From NCBI RefSeq assembly GCF_010731295.1, contig NZ_AP022579.1:3038001-3102000 (forward strand): a stretch of 64,000 bases of DNA, read 5' to 3'. Below are positions 16,860 to 25,720 of the stretch, piece after piece; within the stretch, counting starts at the first letter, position 1, and every line of letters starts with the position of its first letter. Made by a program: the position numbers and the translations under genes. The notes beneath the pieces are model-generated. The model ran no database searches. It was not told where the DNA came from and worked only from the letters and a program-made list of their open reading frames with translations. Source of the DNA: Mycolicibacterium boenickei (GTDB taxonomy: Bacteria > Actinomycetota > Actinomycetes > Mycobacteriales > Mycobacteriaceae).

Positions 16860-17563
16860 GGGGTGGCCAGCAGTTCGGACACCGTGACGAATCGATAACC
16901 GGCTGAGCGTAATTCGTTGACGACGCGGGGGACGGCGGCCCGGGAGGCGTCACGGCTGTCGTACATCGCGTGCAGCAGGATGATCGAACCCGGCCGTACC
17001 CGCGACACCGTCTCGGCCACGATGGCGTCGACGTTCACCCCGGTGGCGGAATCTGGTTCGACGTCCCAGGTGACCATGGTCCGATCGTGGGCGGCCAGGT
17101 ATCGCGGCAGCGTCCAGAGCTTCTTCCCATAGGGCGGGCGGAACGTGATCTGGCCCTGGTAACCGGTTGTCCGGATCGCGGCATCGGTCCGCTCGATCTC
17201 GTCGGCGACCGTGCCCGGTGACATCAGCACCATTCGCCGGTGCGAGTAGCTGTGATTGCCGATCTCGTGGCCGGCGGCGGCGATCGCGGCACCGTACTGA
17301 GGCGCGGCGGTCAATTCGGCGCCGGTGAGATAGAACGTGGCGCGAACACCCGCGTCGTCGAGCATCCGCAGCACTTCCGGGGTGTACCCGGTCGGGCCGT
17401 CGTCGAAGGTCAGGGCGACGACTTTGGCCGAGGTGTCGACCCGGTGCACCAGGTGTCCGGCAAGGGCGAAGCTGCGTGAGTTCATCACCCGATACCCAAC
17501 GGCGAGCACGGTCACCGCCACCACGAGCAGGACAGCCAGGCTCCACATCCATCGGCGCACCAA
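16856..17563 (-). CDS. Membrane-anchored polysaccharide deacetylase (NodB domain)
   Basis: A 235-residue carbohydrate esterase family 4 protein. One N-terminal membrane segment (about residues 5-24) anchors it with the catalytic domain outside. The NodB signature is present: Thr-Phe-Asp-Asp-Gly-Pro with Asp54 and Asp55, metal ligands His104 and His108 in Asn-His-Ser-Tyr-Ser-His, and Arg-Pro-Pro-Tyr-Gly. It should remove N-acetyl groups from a peptidoglycan or polysaccharide sugar using zinc. The terminal motif is Leu-Leu-His-Ala-Met rather than the usual Leu-Leu-His-Asp. It is coupled by a four-base overlap to the glycosylase gene, with no obvious functional link. Confidence 0.88.
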   Translation of the reverse strand: MVRRWMWSLAVLLVVAVTVLAVGYRVMNSRSFALAGHLVHRVDTSAKVVALTFDDGPTGYTPEVLRMLDDAGVRATFYLTGAELTAAPQYGAAIAAAGHEIGNHSYSHRRMVLMSPGTVADEIERTDAAIRTTGYQGQITFRPPYGKKLWTLPRYLAAHDRTMVTWDVEPDSATGVNVDAIVAETVSRVRPGSIILLHAMYDSRDASRAAVPRVVNELRSAGYRFVTVSELLATP

Positions 17564-17590
17564 TGCTGTATATCAAGACCCGCGCACACG

Positions 17591-17632
17591 CGGGCGCCCC
17601 GAACGGTGTGGGGGTATGTCACGTTCGGGGCG
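17591..17632 (-). terminator. Hairpin terminator downstream of the monooxygenase gene
   Basis: A perfect 13-bp inverted repeat (GGCGCCCCGAACG at 17591-17603 and its complement at 17620-17632) with a 16-base loop lies 17 bases beyond the monooxygenase stop codon and 28 bases upstream of the deacetylase start. It lacks a U-tract, as is usual for mycobacterial hairpin terminators. It would separate the two minus-strand units. Confidence 0.6.
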
Positions 17633-17648
17633 CCATGTCGTGGGTCTG

Positions 17649-19478
17649 TCAGCTCAGGTGATGGACCTCCTGCAGTCCGTACACCGGCGTTGCCAGGCCT
17701 TCGTAGCGGGCCTTGAGCTGCAACGCCAGATACAGCGAATAGTGCCGGGATTGGTGCAGATTGCCGCCATGCAGCCACAGGTTGGGCTGCTGGGTGGGCT
17801 TCCACATGTTGCGTTGTTCGCCTTCCCACGGTCCGGGGTCCTTGGTGGTGCCCGAACCCAGGCCCCACACCTTTCCGATCCGGTCGGCGACTTCCTGGCT
17901 GATCAGGTCGGCCGCCCAGCCGTTCATGGACCCGAACCCGGTGGCGTACACCACCACATCGGCGGGCAGTTCGGTGCCGTCGGCCAGGATCACCGAGTCC
18001 TCGGTCAGCCGGTCGATCTCGCCGTGCGCGAGTTTGATGCTGCCGTCGGCGATCAGCTCGCAGGCGCCGACGTCGATGTAGTAGCCCGAGCCGCGACGGA
18101 GGTACTTCATGAACAGGCCGGAGTCGTCGTCACCGAAGTCCAGTTCGAATCCGGCGGCTTCCAGTCGTGCGTAGAAGTCCTTGTCGCGCTGGCGGATCGC
18201 GTCGTAGATGGGCCGCTGGAAGTCGGCCATGATGCGATAGGGCAGGGACGCGAAGGTCAGGTCGGCCTTCTCGGTGGTCATTCCCGCCGCGACGGCCCGC
18301 TCCGAGTACAGGTCGCCCAGGCCCAGCTCCATCAGCGATTCCGATTTCACGATGTGCGTCGAGGAGCGTTGCACCATGGTGACGTCGACGTAGTTCTCGT
18401 ACAACGCTTTACAGATGTCGTGGGCGGAGTTGTTGGAGCCGATCACCACGACGCGCTTCCCCAGATACTGGTCCGGGCCGGGATGGTGGCTGGAATGGTG
18501 TTGTTCGCCGCGGAAGATGTCCTGGCCGGGAAGCGTCGGGATGCTTGGCTTGCCCGACATGCCCGTCGCCAGCACCAGCTGTGTCGGTCGCAGTGTCACG
18601 GGCTCGCCGTTGCGGTTCACCTCGACGGTCCACCGCTGTTCGTCTTCGTCGTAGGACGCCGACAGGCAGGTCGTCGAGCTCCAGTACGGCACCTCCATGA
18701 CCCGGGTGTAGAACTCCAGCCAGTCGCCGATCTTGTCCTTCGGCGCGAACACCGGCCAGTTGGCCGGGAACGGCAGATAGGGCAGATGGTCGTACCACAC
18801 CGGATCGTGCAGGCACAGCGACTTGTAGCGCTTGCGCCACTGGTCACCGGGCCGCTCGTGTTGGTCGACGACGATGGCGGGCACGCCGAGCTGGCGCAGC
18901 CGGGCGCCCAGCGCGATACCGCCCTGGCCACCGCCGATCACCACGATGTAGGGCTGCTCGGTGTAGCCCAGGGTCAGGTCCTCGTCGAGGCGTTTCTCGG
19001 CCCAGGATCGCCGGTCCGGATCGGAGCCGTGGGTGGCGCCCAGCGGCCGGTTGGCACCCTTGCGTTCTTCGTGGCCCTTGAGTTCCTGCATTGTGGTCAG
19101 CAGGGTCCAGCCGAGTTCGTCGCGTAGCCGCAGATGTCCCTTGCCGCGGCCCACGGCGGTCTCGAATTCGATGAACGCCGAGGTGACGACGTGTTCTCCG
19201 TCGAACTCCTCGGTCGGGGTCTCGGCCGTCCGGAACCCGGACGGGTCGGTGTCGTTCAACCGGGCGGTCAGCATGTCGGCGATTCCGTCACGGCCCTCGA
19301 GGGTCTTGAGGTTCCAGGTGAAGGCGACCAGGTCACGCCAGAAGCTGTCGGTCGCGAACTTTCCGACGACGCGCTGGATGTCCCGGTCGGCCAGTGCGGA
19401 TTCGAAATCGGCCAGCCAGGCGTCAACCCGTTCCTGTGGTGACAGTGTGGCCAGCGGTGCGGCGGTGGTCTGAGTCAT
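17649..19478 (-). CDS. Flavin-containing monooxygenase with N-terminal SnoaL-like domain
   Basis: A 609-residue fusion. Residues 1-135 look like an NTF2/SnoaL-type cone domain. From 176 a flavin-dependent monooxygenase begins, with FAD fingerprint Gly182-Gly-Gly-Gln-Gly-Gly187, an FMO-like motif Phe-Arg-Gly-Glu-Gln-His-His-Ser-Ser near 325, and a second Rossmann motif Gly-Ser-Asn-Asn-Ser-Ala for NADPH. The late Tyr-Ala-Thr-Gly-Phe-Gly motif closes the FAD domain. It should insert one oxygen atom into an organic substrate, as a hydroxylase or Baeyer-Villiger enzyme. The substrate is unknown. It is divergent from the butanediol-type dehydrogenase and probably shares its regulation. ATG 19478 is preferred over an upstream TTG-type start. 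Confidence 0.87.
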   Translation of the reverse strand: MTQTTAAPLATLSPQERVDAWLADFESALADRDIQRVVGKFATDSFWRDLVAFTWNLKTLEGRDGIADMLTARLNDTDPSGFRTAETPTEEFDGEHVVTSAFIEFETAVGRGKGHLRLRDELGWTLLTTMQELKGHEERKGANRPLGATHGSDPDRRSWAEKRLDEDLTLGYTEQPYIVVIGGGQGGIALGARLRQLGVPAIVVDQHERPGDQWRKRYKSLCLHDPVWYDHLPYLPFPANWPVFAPKDKIGDWLEFYTRVMEVPYWSSTTCLSASYDEDEQRWTVEVNRNGEPVTLRPTQLVLATGMSGKPSIPTLPGQDIFRGEQHHSSHHPGPDQYLGKRVVVIGSNNSAHDICKALYENYVDVTMVQRSSTHIVKSESLMELGLGDLYSERAVAAGMTTEKADLTFASLPYRIMADFQRPIYDAIRQRDKDFYARLEAAGFELDFGDDDSGLFMKYLRRGSGYYIDVGACELIADGSIKLAHGEIDRLTEDSVILADGTELPADVVVYATGFGSMNGWAADLISQEVADRIGKVWGLGSGTTKDPGPWEGEQRNMWKPTQQPNLWLHGGNLHQSRHYSLYLALQLKARYEGLATPVYGLQEVHHLS

Positions 19479-19507
19479 GTGGCCCAGCCCACACCGTGCC
19501 CAACACC

Positions 19508-19569
19508 GCAACAAGGGTTGCACGGGGTTGCAACGGGCCCGGCGTTTGAGACCGCAACGTCTTGCAACC
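19508..19569. promoter_or_regulatory. Cluster of GCAAC/GTTGC half-sites in a divergent promoter
   Basis: The 128-base gap between the monooxygenase and dehydrogenase genes contains five GCAAC or GTTGC half-sites: GCAAC at 19508, GTTGC at 19517, the palindrome GTTGCAAC at 19527-19534, GCAAC at 19554 and TGCAAC at 19563. They form two inverted pairs with four-base gaps and one back-to-back pair. This looks like a multi-dimer operator. The GAF-domain regulator three genes downstream is the best candidate to bind it. Confidence 0.55.
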
Positions 19570-19606
19570 CTTACGGCGCACCCCGCGGGTCACCTAGAAC
19601 GGCCCT

Positions 19607-20662
19607 ATGAAAGCAGCCGTGTACTACGGACCCAACAAGGTCGAAGTCGCCGACGTCCCCGAACCCGATCCCGCCCCGGGGACCGTGAAGATCAAGGTGG
19701 GTTTCAACGGAATCTGCGGCACTGACCTGCATGAATACTATGCGGGTCCGATCTTCGTACCGACCGGACCACACCCCTTGACCGGCCGGCAGTTGCCGTT
19801 GACGATGGGGCACGAGTTCTCCGGAACCATCACCGAGGTGGGAGCCGGCGTCACCGATTTCGCCCCGGGCGATCGGGTCGCCGTCGAGCCGATTTACCAA
19901 TGCGGCAATTGCGCACCGTGCCGGGCGGGCACCTACAACATCTGTCAGCAGATCGGCTTCCACGGGCTGATGTCCGACGGCGGCATGGCCGAATACACCG
20001 TGGTGCCGAAGGACATGCTGCACCGGCTGCCCGACAACGTCTCACTCGAACTCGGCGCGCTGGTCGAGCCGATGTCGGTGGCCTATCACGCCGCGACGCT
20101 CGGCGAGGTCGGTCCGCTGCACACCGCGGTGATCTTCGGGGCCGGGCCGATCGGTATCGGTCTGTGGTTCGCGCTGCGCGGCAAGGGACTCGACGATGTT
20201 TTCGTCGTGGAGCCCTCGCCCACCCGCAGGTCCGCGATCGAGTCGCTCGGTGCCAAGACCCTGGATCCGACCACCACCGAAGTGCCGGTGTTCATCGTCG
20301 ATCACACCGAAGGCCGCGGTGCCGACGCGGCATTCGACGCGGCCGGGGTCGCTCCCGCGATCGCGGCGGCCACTGCCTGCGTGGGTGCCCGCAAACCGAC
20401 GGTCAGCGTCGCGATCTACGAGAAGCCGCTGCCGACACCGTTGCTCAATCTGGTGATGAACGAGTCCAGGATCCAGGGCTCGTTGTGTTACACCTCGGCG
20501 GACTTCGAAGCGGTCATCGACCTCATGGCGCAGGGGATGTACGACACGAGGGGATGGGTCACCCCCATCGCGATCGACGACGTGATCGACGAGGGGTTCG
20601 AAGCGTTGCACGCAGGGGAGAAGATGAAGGTGCTCGTCGATCCGAACGGAGAATCAGCATGA
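19607..20662 (+). CDS. Zinc-dependent 2,3-butanediol-type dehydrogenase (MDR family)
   Basis: A 351-residue medium-chain dehydrogenase. Catalytic zinc ligands are visible in Gly-Ile-Cys-Gly-Thr-Asp-Leu-His near residue 37 and Gly-His-Glu-Phe near 69. The structural zinc lobe has four cysteines (Cys-Gly-Asn-Cys-Ala-Pro-Cys and a following Cys after Asn-Ile). The Rossmann motif is Gly-Ala-Gly-Pro-Ile-Gly-Ile-Gly. The architecture fits (R,R)-butanediol/sorbitol-type enzymes that oxidise a secondary alcohol with NAD. It overlaps the next SDR gene by four bases. The pair suggests metabolism of vicinal diols, acetoin or related ketones, perhaps continuing from the divergent monooxygenase. Confidence 0.87.
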   Translation: MKAAVYYGPNKVEVADVPEPDPAPGTVKIKVGFNGICGTDLHEYYAGPIFVPTGPHPLTGRQLPLTMGHEFSGTITEVGAGVTDFAPGDRVAVEPIYQCGNCAPCRAGTYNICQQIGFHGLMSDGGMAEYTVVPKDMLHRLPDNVSLELGALVEPMSVAYHAATLGEVGPLHTAVIFGAGPIGIGLWFALRGKGLDDVFVVEPSPTRRSAIESLGAKTLDPTTTEVPVFIVDHTEGRGADAAFDAAGVAPAIAAATACVGARKPTVSVAIYEKPLPTPLLNLVMNESRIQGSLCYTSADFEAVIDLMAQGMYDTRGWVTPIAIDDVIDEGFEALHAGEKMKVLVDPNGESA

Positions 20663-21438
20663 CATTGCAGGGAAAGGTGGCGCTCGTGACCGGCGCGGGC
20701 CGCGGGATCGGGCAGGGCATCGCACTGCGGCTGGCGCGGGAAGGTGCCGCCGTCGCACTGGTCGACGTGGCAGCAGAAGGTATCGATGCGGTGGCCCGCG
20801 AGGTCGCCGAAACTGGCTCGAAAGCAACAACTTTCGTCGGCGACGTGAGCGACCGTGATTCGGTGTACGCGGCGGTGGAGCACGCCGCCTCGACCCTCGG
20901 CGGGTTCGACATCATGGTCAACAACGCCGGGGTGGCGCTCGTCGGGCCGATCGCCGAGGTGACGCCCGCCGACCTGACCCGGGTGTGGTCGATCAACGTC
21001 GACGGCGTGTTGTGGGGAATCCAAGCAGCCGCGGCCAAGTTCATCGAGCTGGGCAGGCCCGGGAAGATCATCAATGCCTCCTCGATCGCCGGCCACGACG
21101 GCTTCGCCATGCTCGGGGTGTACAGCGCCACCAAGTTCGCGGTGCGCGGGCTGACCCAGGCCGCGGCCAAGGAGTACGCGTCGGCGGGGATCACCGTCAA
21201 CGCGTACTGTCCCGGCATCGTCGGCACCGATATGTGGGTCGAGATCGACAAGCGGTTCGCGGAATTGACCGGCGCCGCCGAAGGCGAGACGTTCCAGAAG
21301 TACGCGGGCGGTATCGCGTTGGGTCGGCCGGAAACGCCAGAGGACGTGGCCGGATTCGTCGCCTATCTGTCCGGGCCGGATGCCGATTACATGACTGGTC
21401 AGGCGGGTCTGATCGATGGAGGGCTGGTCTATCGTTAG
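20659..21438 (+). CDS. Short-chain dehydrogenase (acetoin/diacetyl reductase type)
   Basis: A 259-residue SDR. The cofactor motif is Thr-Gly-Ala-Gly-Arg-Gly-Ile-Gly at about 10-17, Asn-Asn-Ala-Gly near 90, and the catalytic Ser (Asn-Ala-Ser-Ser-Ile-Ala) with Tyr-Ser-Ala-Thr-Lys near 155. The C-terminal region with Asp-Met-Trp and a long helix before Gly-Arg-Pro-Glu-Thr-Pro-Glu-Asp-Val-Ala resembles acetoin reductases. ATG 20659 overlaps the stop of the dehydrogenase, so the two are made together. Asp rather than Arg after the second strand (Leu-Val-Asp-Val) points to NAD rather than NADP. Confidence 0.88.
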   Translation: MTLQGKVALVTGAGRGIGQGIALRLAREGAAVALVDVAAEGIDAVAREVAETGSKATTFVGDVSDRDSVYAAVEHAASTLGGFDIMVNNAGVALVGPIAEVTPADLTRVWSINVDGVLWGIQAAAAKFIELGRPGKIINASSIAGHDGFAMLGVYSATKFAVRGLTQAAAKEYASAGITVNAYCPGIVGTDMWVEIDKRFAELTGAAEGETFQKYAGGIALGRPETPEDVAGFVAYLSGPDADYMTGQAGLIDGGLVYR

Positions 21439-21483
21439 CCCGAGATTGGCGCCTAGATGTGATGTGGAGCACAATCGGCGGTG

Positions 21484-22770
21484 ATGGCCGGTTCATCGGT
21501 ACCTGAGCCCGCGGTATCCCCTGGTGAGGATCCGCGGCAGTACGCCATGCTCTTGTCCGCGGTCTACGACGCCACCATGTCGGGTGACCGCGCACCCGCG
21601 CGTCCGCGGGCGGTGATCGAAGATTCCTGGAACAGGCTGCGGGCCAAGGGGATAAACCCGGATCATCACATTCCGCCACAGGTAGAGACGTCGGGGCTGG
21701 ACCTGTTGCGCCAGCAGTCGGGGCTCATCGCGGTGCTCGACGACGTGTCGCGCGGGCTGGATTCGGTGATCGAAGAGGGCGACAACATCCTGGTGGTGGC
21801 CGATGCCCGGGGCCGGGTGCTGTGGCGCTCGGGGTCACCGCGGGTGCTCAGCCTCGCCGACCGCCTCGGTTTCATCGAGGGTGCGACGTGGAGTGAGAGC
21901 GCGGTCGGCACCAACGGGATCGGCACCGCACTGGCCTCACATCGTGCGGTGCAGATCTTCTCGGCCGAACATTTCCTGCGCAGTCACCATCCGTGGACGT
22001 GTGCCGGTGCACCGATCAAGGATCCGCGCACCGGTCAGGTCATCGGCATCGTGGACGTGTCCGGCCCGGCCTCCACCGTGCATCCGACGACGGTCGCCCT
22101 GGTCGACCTGGTGGCGCGGCTCGCGGAATCGCAACTGCGCGAGGCGCATGACCGGACGTTGAACCGGCTGCGCGCGGTGGCGGCACCCATTCTGGCCAGG
22201 GTGGGCAGCCCGGCGCTTGCCGTCGATGCCGAGGGCTGGGTCGCGGCCGTGGCCTCCTTGCCGTTGCACAACCGGATCTTGTTGCCCGAGAGCGGGTTAC
22301 CCGGCCGGGTGTGGATCCCCCCGTTGGGCATGTGCGATGTCGAGGCGCTGCCGGGCGGGTGGCTGGTCCGGATCGCCGACGACGCGGAGCCCAGTGCGGC
22401 GCCGTCGCGGGTCATCCTCGATCTGCGCGATGGCGAGCCGTCGCTGGAGATGGCAGGCCAGTTCGGCAGCTGGCGGCGCAGCATCTCCAGCCGGCACGCC
22501 GAGATCTTGCTGGTCCTGGCCACCAGCCAGCAGGGGCGGACGGCCCCGGAGCTGGCGGAGGATCTCTACGGCGATCGGTCCAGGGTGGTGACGGTGCGTG
22601 CCGAGATGTCGCGGCTGCGTAAGCAGTTCGGCGGCCTGGTGGCCGGTAAGCCCTACCGCTTCGGAGACTCGGTGGTCGTGGACGTGCGTTATCCGCAGGA
22701 CATGTCGTCATTGCTGGCCGCTTCGACAGCTCCGGCCGTTCATGCCGCCCGTGGGTATACCTTGACCTGA
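21484..22770 (+). CDS. GAF-domain transcriptional regulator (AcoR-like sensor, non-sigma54)
   Basis: A 428-residue regulator. The N-terminal part, including [14 protein letters not shown] near residue 140 and Cys-Ala-Gly-Ala-Pro-Ile-Lys-Asp near 175, is the GAF sensor of AcoR-type activators. The AAA+ sigma54 domain is absent. The C-terminal 100 residues contain a winged-helix-like segment ([10 protein letters not shown] then Arg-Ala-Glu-Met-Ser-Arg-Leu-Arg-Lys). It probably senses a small metabolite and controls the adjacent dehydrogenase genes. ATG 21484 is chosen; GTG 21481 is adjacent. The cyclase start overlaps its stop by one base. Confidence 0.78.
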   Translation: MAGSSVPEPAVSPGEDPRQYAMLLSAVYDATMSGDRAPARPRAVIEDSWNRLRAKGINPDHHIPPQVETSGLDLLRQQSGLIAVLDDVSRGLDSVIEEGDNILVVADARGRVLWRSGSPRVLSLADRLGFIEGATWSESAVGTNGIGTALASHRAVQIFSAEHFLRSHHPWTCAGAPIKDPRTGQVIGIVDVSGPASTVHPTTVALVDLVARLAESQLREAHDRTLNRLRAVAAPILARVGSPALAVDAEGWVAAVASLPLHNRILLPESGLPGRVWIPPLGMCDVEALPGGWLVRIADDAEPSAAPSRVILDLRDGEPSLEMAGQFGSWRRSISSRHAEILLVLATSQQGRTAPELAEDLYGDRSRVVTVRAEMSRLRKQFGGLVAGKPYRFGDSVVVDVRYPQDMSSLLAASTAPAVHAARGYTLT

Positions 22771-23876
22771 TGGTGGCCGACTCCACACTCCTTGACGGGC
22801 TCGACGGCGAAGCCGCTACTCAGCGAGCCGAGCTGGTCGAATGGCTGCTGTCCCGGGGGATCACCGCCGACCAGATCCGCCAGGCCGTGACCCCGATGTT
22901 GCTGGCGTCGCGTCGCGTGGCCGGGGACGACGGCACGTACGTCTCGACTCGCGAGATCAGCGAGCAGACGGGCCTGGACGTCGCGCTGGTGCAGCGACTG
23001 CAGCGCGCGATGGGGCTGGCCACCGTCGACGACCCTGACGCCGCGGTGCTGCTGCGGGCGGACGCCGAGGCGGTCGGTTTCGCCGAGCGGTTCCTGGAAC
23101 TGGGGATCGACCCGGACCAGCTCGTGTTGATCACCCGGGTGCTCTCCGAGGGGCTCGGCCGGGCCGCCGAGGTGATGCGTTACGCGGCGCTGGCGGCGGT
23201 GTTGACACCCGGCGCAACGGAATTGGAGACGGCGAAGGCCAGCGAAGCGCTGGTGGCCGAGGCCGCCCCGCTGATCGGGCCGATGATCCGGGACATGTTG
23301 TTCGTGCAACTGCGCCACGCCATGGAGACCGAGGCGGTGAGCGCTTCCGAGCGGGCCGAGGGCGTTCCGCTGCCGGGTGCCCGGTTGGTCACCATCGCGT
23401 TCGCCGACATCGTCGGGTTCACCCGGCTGGGCGAGGTGGTGCAGCCCGAAGACCTTGAGCGGCTGGCGAATCGGTTGGCCGACGCGGCACGTGAGGTGGC
23501 CTTCGGCCCGGTGCGGCTGATCAAGACCATCGGCGATGCGGTGATGCTCGTCAGCGCCGATCCGGTGGCACTGCTGGAGGCGGCGCTGAAGCTGGTGGCC
23601 GCCACCGAAACCGACGAGGATTTCCCGCGGTTGCGCGTCGGGCTGGCGACCGGCCCGGCGGTGAGCCGGGCCGGTGACTGGTTCGGTAGTGCGGTGAACC
23701 TGGCGAGCCGGGTCACCGGGGCGGCGCGGCCCGGGACGGTGTTGGTGGCCGAGTCCACCCGTACGGCGGTCGCCGAGTCCGGCGGCGACGAGCGGTTCGG
23801 CTGGTCGTTCGCCGGGGCCCGTCACCTCAAGGGCGTCAAGAATGATGTGAAGCTCTTCCGAGCCAGACCCGCATAG
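22770..23876 (+). CDS. Class III adenylate cyclase, Rv1264 type
   Basis: A 368-residue cyclase. Residues 1-195 form the helical autoinhibitory domain of Rv1264-type enzymes. The catalytic domain follows with a complete active site: Asp213 (Phe-Ala-Asp-Ile-Val-Gly-Phe-Thr), Lys252 and Asp256, Asp303 (Gly-Asp-Trp-Phe), Asn310 and Arg314 in Val-Asn-Leu-Ala-Ser-Arg. The Asp303-Asn310-Arg314 spacing is canonical. It makes cAMP as a head-to-tail dimer and, in the M. tuberculosis orthologue, is activated by acid pH. Here its ATG is coupled by one base to the GAF regulator, tying cAMP production to the catabolic cluster. Confidence 0.9.
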   Translation: MVADSTLLDGLDGEAATQRAELVEWLLSRGITADQIRQAVTPMLLASRRVAGDDGTYVSTREISEQTGLDVALVQRLQRAMGLATVDDPDAAVLLRADAEAVGFAERFLELGIDPDQLVLITRVLSEGLGRAAEVMRYAALAAVLTPGATELETAKASEALVAEAAPLIGPMIRDMLFVQLRHAMETEAVSASERAEGVPLPGARLVTIAFADIVGFTRLGEVVQPEDLERLANRLADAAREVAFGPVRLIKTIGDAVMLVSADPVALLEAALKLVAATETDEDFPRLRVGLATGPAVSRAGDWFGSAVNLASRVTGAARPGTVLVAESTRTAVAESGGDERFGWSFAGARHLKGVKNDVKLFRARPA

Positions 23877-23901
23877 CGGTCGCAGGGAAATGCGCCGAGC
23901 T

Positions 23902-23920
23902 TTATCGAATCTTCATCGAA
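23902..23920 (+). promoter_or_regulatory. 11-bp-phased direct repeats upstream of DUF305 gene
   Basis: TTATCGAA (23902-23909) and TCATCGAA (23913-23920) are direct repeats whose starts are 11 bases apart, one helical turn, on the same face of the DNA. That is the typical layout of an OmpR-type response-regulator site. They precede the Met/His-rich lipoprotein gene by 41 bases. The OmpR-type regulator encoded at 25717-26433 is the candidate binder. Confidence 0.45.
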
Positions 23921-23960
23921 CGACTAGGGCAGCCACATCGAGTCCCGGGACGCTGGAGAC

Positions 23961-24635
23961 ATGACGAAACTGATGATGCTGAGTGCCGGCGCGGTGGTCG
24001 CGGCGGCCCTGGTGGCCGGTTGTAGCAACGACAAGGCCGACAGGACTGCCGACATGGAAATGACCAACAGTGCCACCACCTCCGCGGCGGCGAGCGCGCC
24101 GGTCACCAGTGAGGCCCACAACGATGCCGACGTGATGTTCGCCCATCACATGATTCCGCACCACCAGCAGGCGGTCGAGATGAGCGACGTGCTGCTGGCC
24201 AAGCAGGGCATCGATCCGCGGGTCACCGAGCTGGCCACACAGATCAAGGGCGCCCAGGCCCCCGAGATCGCGCAGATGCAGGGCTGGCTGAAGCAGTGGG
24301 GCAACCCGCCGATGCCTTCGATGTCCCAGATGCCGCAGCAGGGCCACGGCGACATGGGCCACGGCAACATGGGACAGGGCGGCATGGGTGACATGCCCGC
24401 CATGCAGGGCATGGTGTCGGAGACCGACATGACCGCGCTGCGCAACGCCCAGGGCGCCGAGGCGGCCAAGCTGTACCTGACGCACATGATCGCCCACCAC
24501 GAGGGCGCGATCACCATGGCTCAGGATGAGATCAAGGACGGTCAGTACCCCGCCGCGGTCGAGATGGCCCGCACCATCGTGAAGACGCAGCAGGCGGAGA
24601 TCGACACGATGCGGCAGATCCTGGGCTCGCTCTAA
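23961..24635 (+). CDS. DUF305 Met/His-rich lipoprotein (probable copper binding)
   Basis: A 224-residue lipoprotein with lipobox Val-Ala-Gly-Cys (Cys21). It contains two DUF305 half-modules: Met-Phe-Ala-His-His-Met-Ile-Pro-His-His-Gln-Gln-Ala near residues 55-67 and Thr-His-Met-Ile-Ala-His-His-Glu-Gly-Ala near 174-183. Between them is a Met, His and Gly-rich loop (about 115-150) that could bind several copper ions. DUF305 proteins are ferritin-like helical bundles often found with copper genes. It is probably a surface metal buffer or sensor partner. GGAG precedes the ATG. It converges with the histidine kinase gene, overlapping by four bases. Confidence 0.87.
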   Translation: MTKLMMLSAGAVVAAALVAGCSNDKADRTADMEMTNSATTSAAASAPVTSEAHNDADVMFAHHMIPHHQQAVEMSDVLLAKQGIDPRVTELATQIKGAQAPEIAQMQGWLKQWGNPPMPSMSQMPQQGHGDMGHGNMGQGGMGDMPAMQGMVSETDMTALRNAQGAEAAKLYLTHMIAHHEGAITMAQDEIKDGQYPAAVEMARTIVKTQQAEIDTMRQILGSL

Positions 24636-25720
24636 CCGGTCGGCAGGATGATCGTGAAGGTGGTCCCGGCGCCCGAGCTGGTCACGCTGATGCGGCCGCG
24701 GTGCGCTTCGACCAGGGCCTTCACGATCGCCAGTCCGATGCCGGATCCACCGTGGTCGCGGTCGCGCGCGGTGTCGGCCCGGTAGAACCGTTCGAAGACA
24801 TGGGGCAGGTGCTCGGCAGGGATGCCCTCGCCGGTATCGGTCACCGTCAGTGTGGCGTTCCCGTCGGGGCCACGACTGGCATCGATCGTCACCCGGCCCC
24901 CGGACGGGGTGTGTCGCAACGCGTTGTCGAGCAGGTTGCCCAGGATCTGGGCCAACCGGTGCGGATCAGCGGACAGGGTCGGCAGGTCGTCGTCCACCCG
25001 CCGGCTCAGCGTGACGCCTTTGTCGTCGAATCGGTCCTTGGCCGCGGCGATCGCGGCGGCCACCACGGTGTCCATCGCCACCGGTACCGGCGTGATCGTG
25101 GCCGGGGTTTCCTCGGCCTTGGCCAGGGCTCCGGCGTCGCCGGCGAACCGGACCAGCCGATGGGTCTGCTGGCGCAGCATCGAGACAGTCTCGGGGTCAA
25201 GTGTTCTCACACCGTCTTCGATGGCCTCGAAGTAGGCCTCCAGAACCGAAACGGGGGTGCGGATCTCATGGGCGAGATCGCTGAACAGCCTGCGGCGGCT
25301 GGCGTCCACCGCCTCCAAGCGTCCGGCCATCTGGTTGAAAGAACTCGCCAGGGAGTCGAATTCATCGCCGAGATGGGCCGGCGGAACCCTCGAGTCGTAG
25401 TGGCCGTCAGCGATGGCCGTGGCGGCCTGCGACACCTGGGTCAGCGACTTCTGCAGCCGCCGACCGAAGTACCAGGTGACGATCAGAGCCGCCAGTATCG
25501 CCACACACGACGCCACTCCGATCGAGATGACCGTGGCGTAGACGTAGGCCTCCTCGGCGTGCATCTGCTCGGCGGAGTCGCCGGATACCCCTGCGCGGTG
25601 CAGATGTTCGCGGAACAGCGGCGGCCCGACCACGGCGGCGACCAGACCGGTGGTGCCCGCGCCGGCCACCAGCACCAGGGCCTGGGCGAACAGCAGTCGC
25701 GTGCGCAGTCCGACGCTCAT
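24632..25720 (-). CDS. Sensor histidine kinase of the copper island
   Basis: A 362-residue kinase. Two membrane helices (about 9-32 and 60-84) enclose a short extracytoplasmic loop of about 27 residues that contains several His and a Met (His-Leu-His, Gln-Met-His). A HAMP domain follows, then the H-box Leu-Ala-His-Glu-Ile-Arg-Thr-Pro, the N-box Asn-Leu-Leu-Asp-Asn-Ala and G-boxes Asp-Thr-Gly-Glu-Gly-Ile and Gly-Ser-Gly-Ile-Gly-Leu. The loop composition and neighbours suggest a CusS-like metal sensor, but the ligand is inferred. Its start overlaps the stop of the response regulator by four bases. Confidence 0.85.
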   Translation of the reverse strand: MSVGLRTRLLFAQALVLVAGAGTTGLVAAVVGPPLFREHLHRAGVSGDSAEQMHAEEAYVYATVISIGVASCVAILAALIVTWYFGRRLQKSLTQVSQAATAIADGHYDSRVPPAHLGDEFDSLASSFNQMAGRLEAVDASRRRLFSDLAHEIRTPVSVLEAYFEAIEDGVRTLDPETVSMLRQQTHRLVRFAGDAGALAKAEETPATITPVPVAMDTVVAAAIAAAKDRFDDKGVTLSRRVDDDLPTLSADPHRLAQILGNLLDNALRHTPSGGRVTIDASRGPDGNATLTVTDTGEGIPAEHLPHVFERFYRADTARDRDHGGSGIGLAIVKALVEAHRGRISVTSSGAGTTFTIILPTG

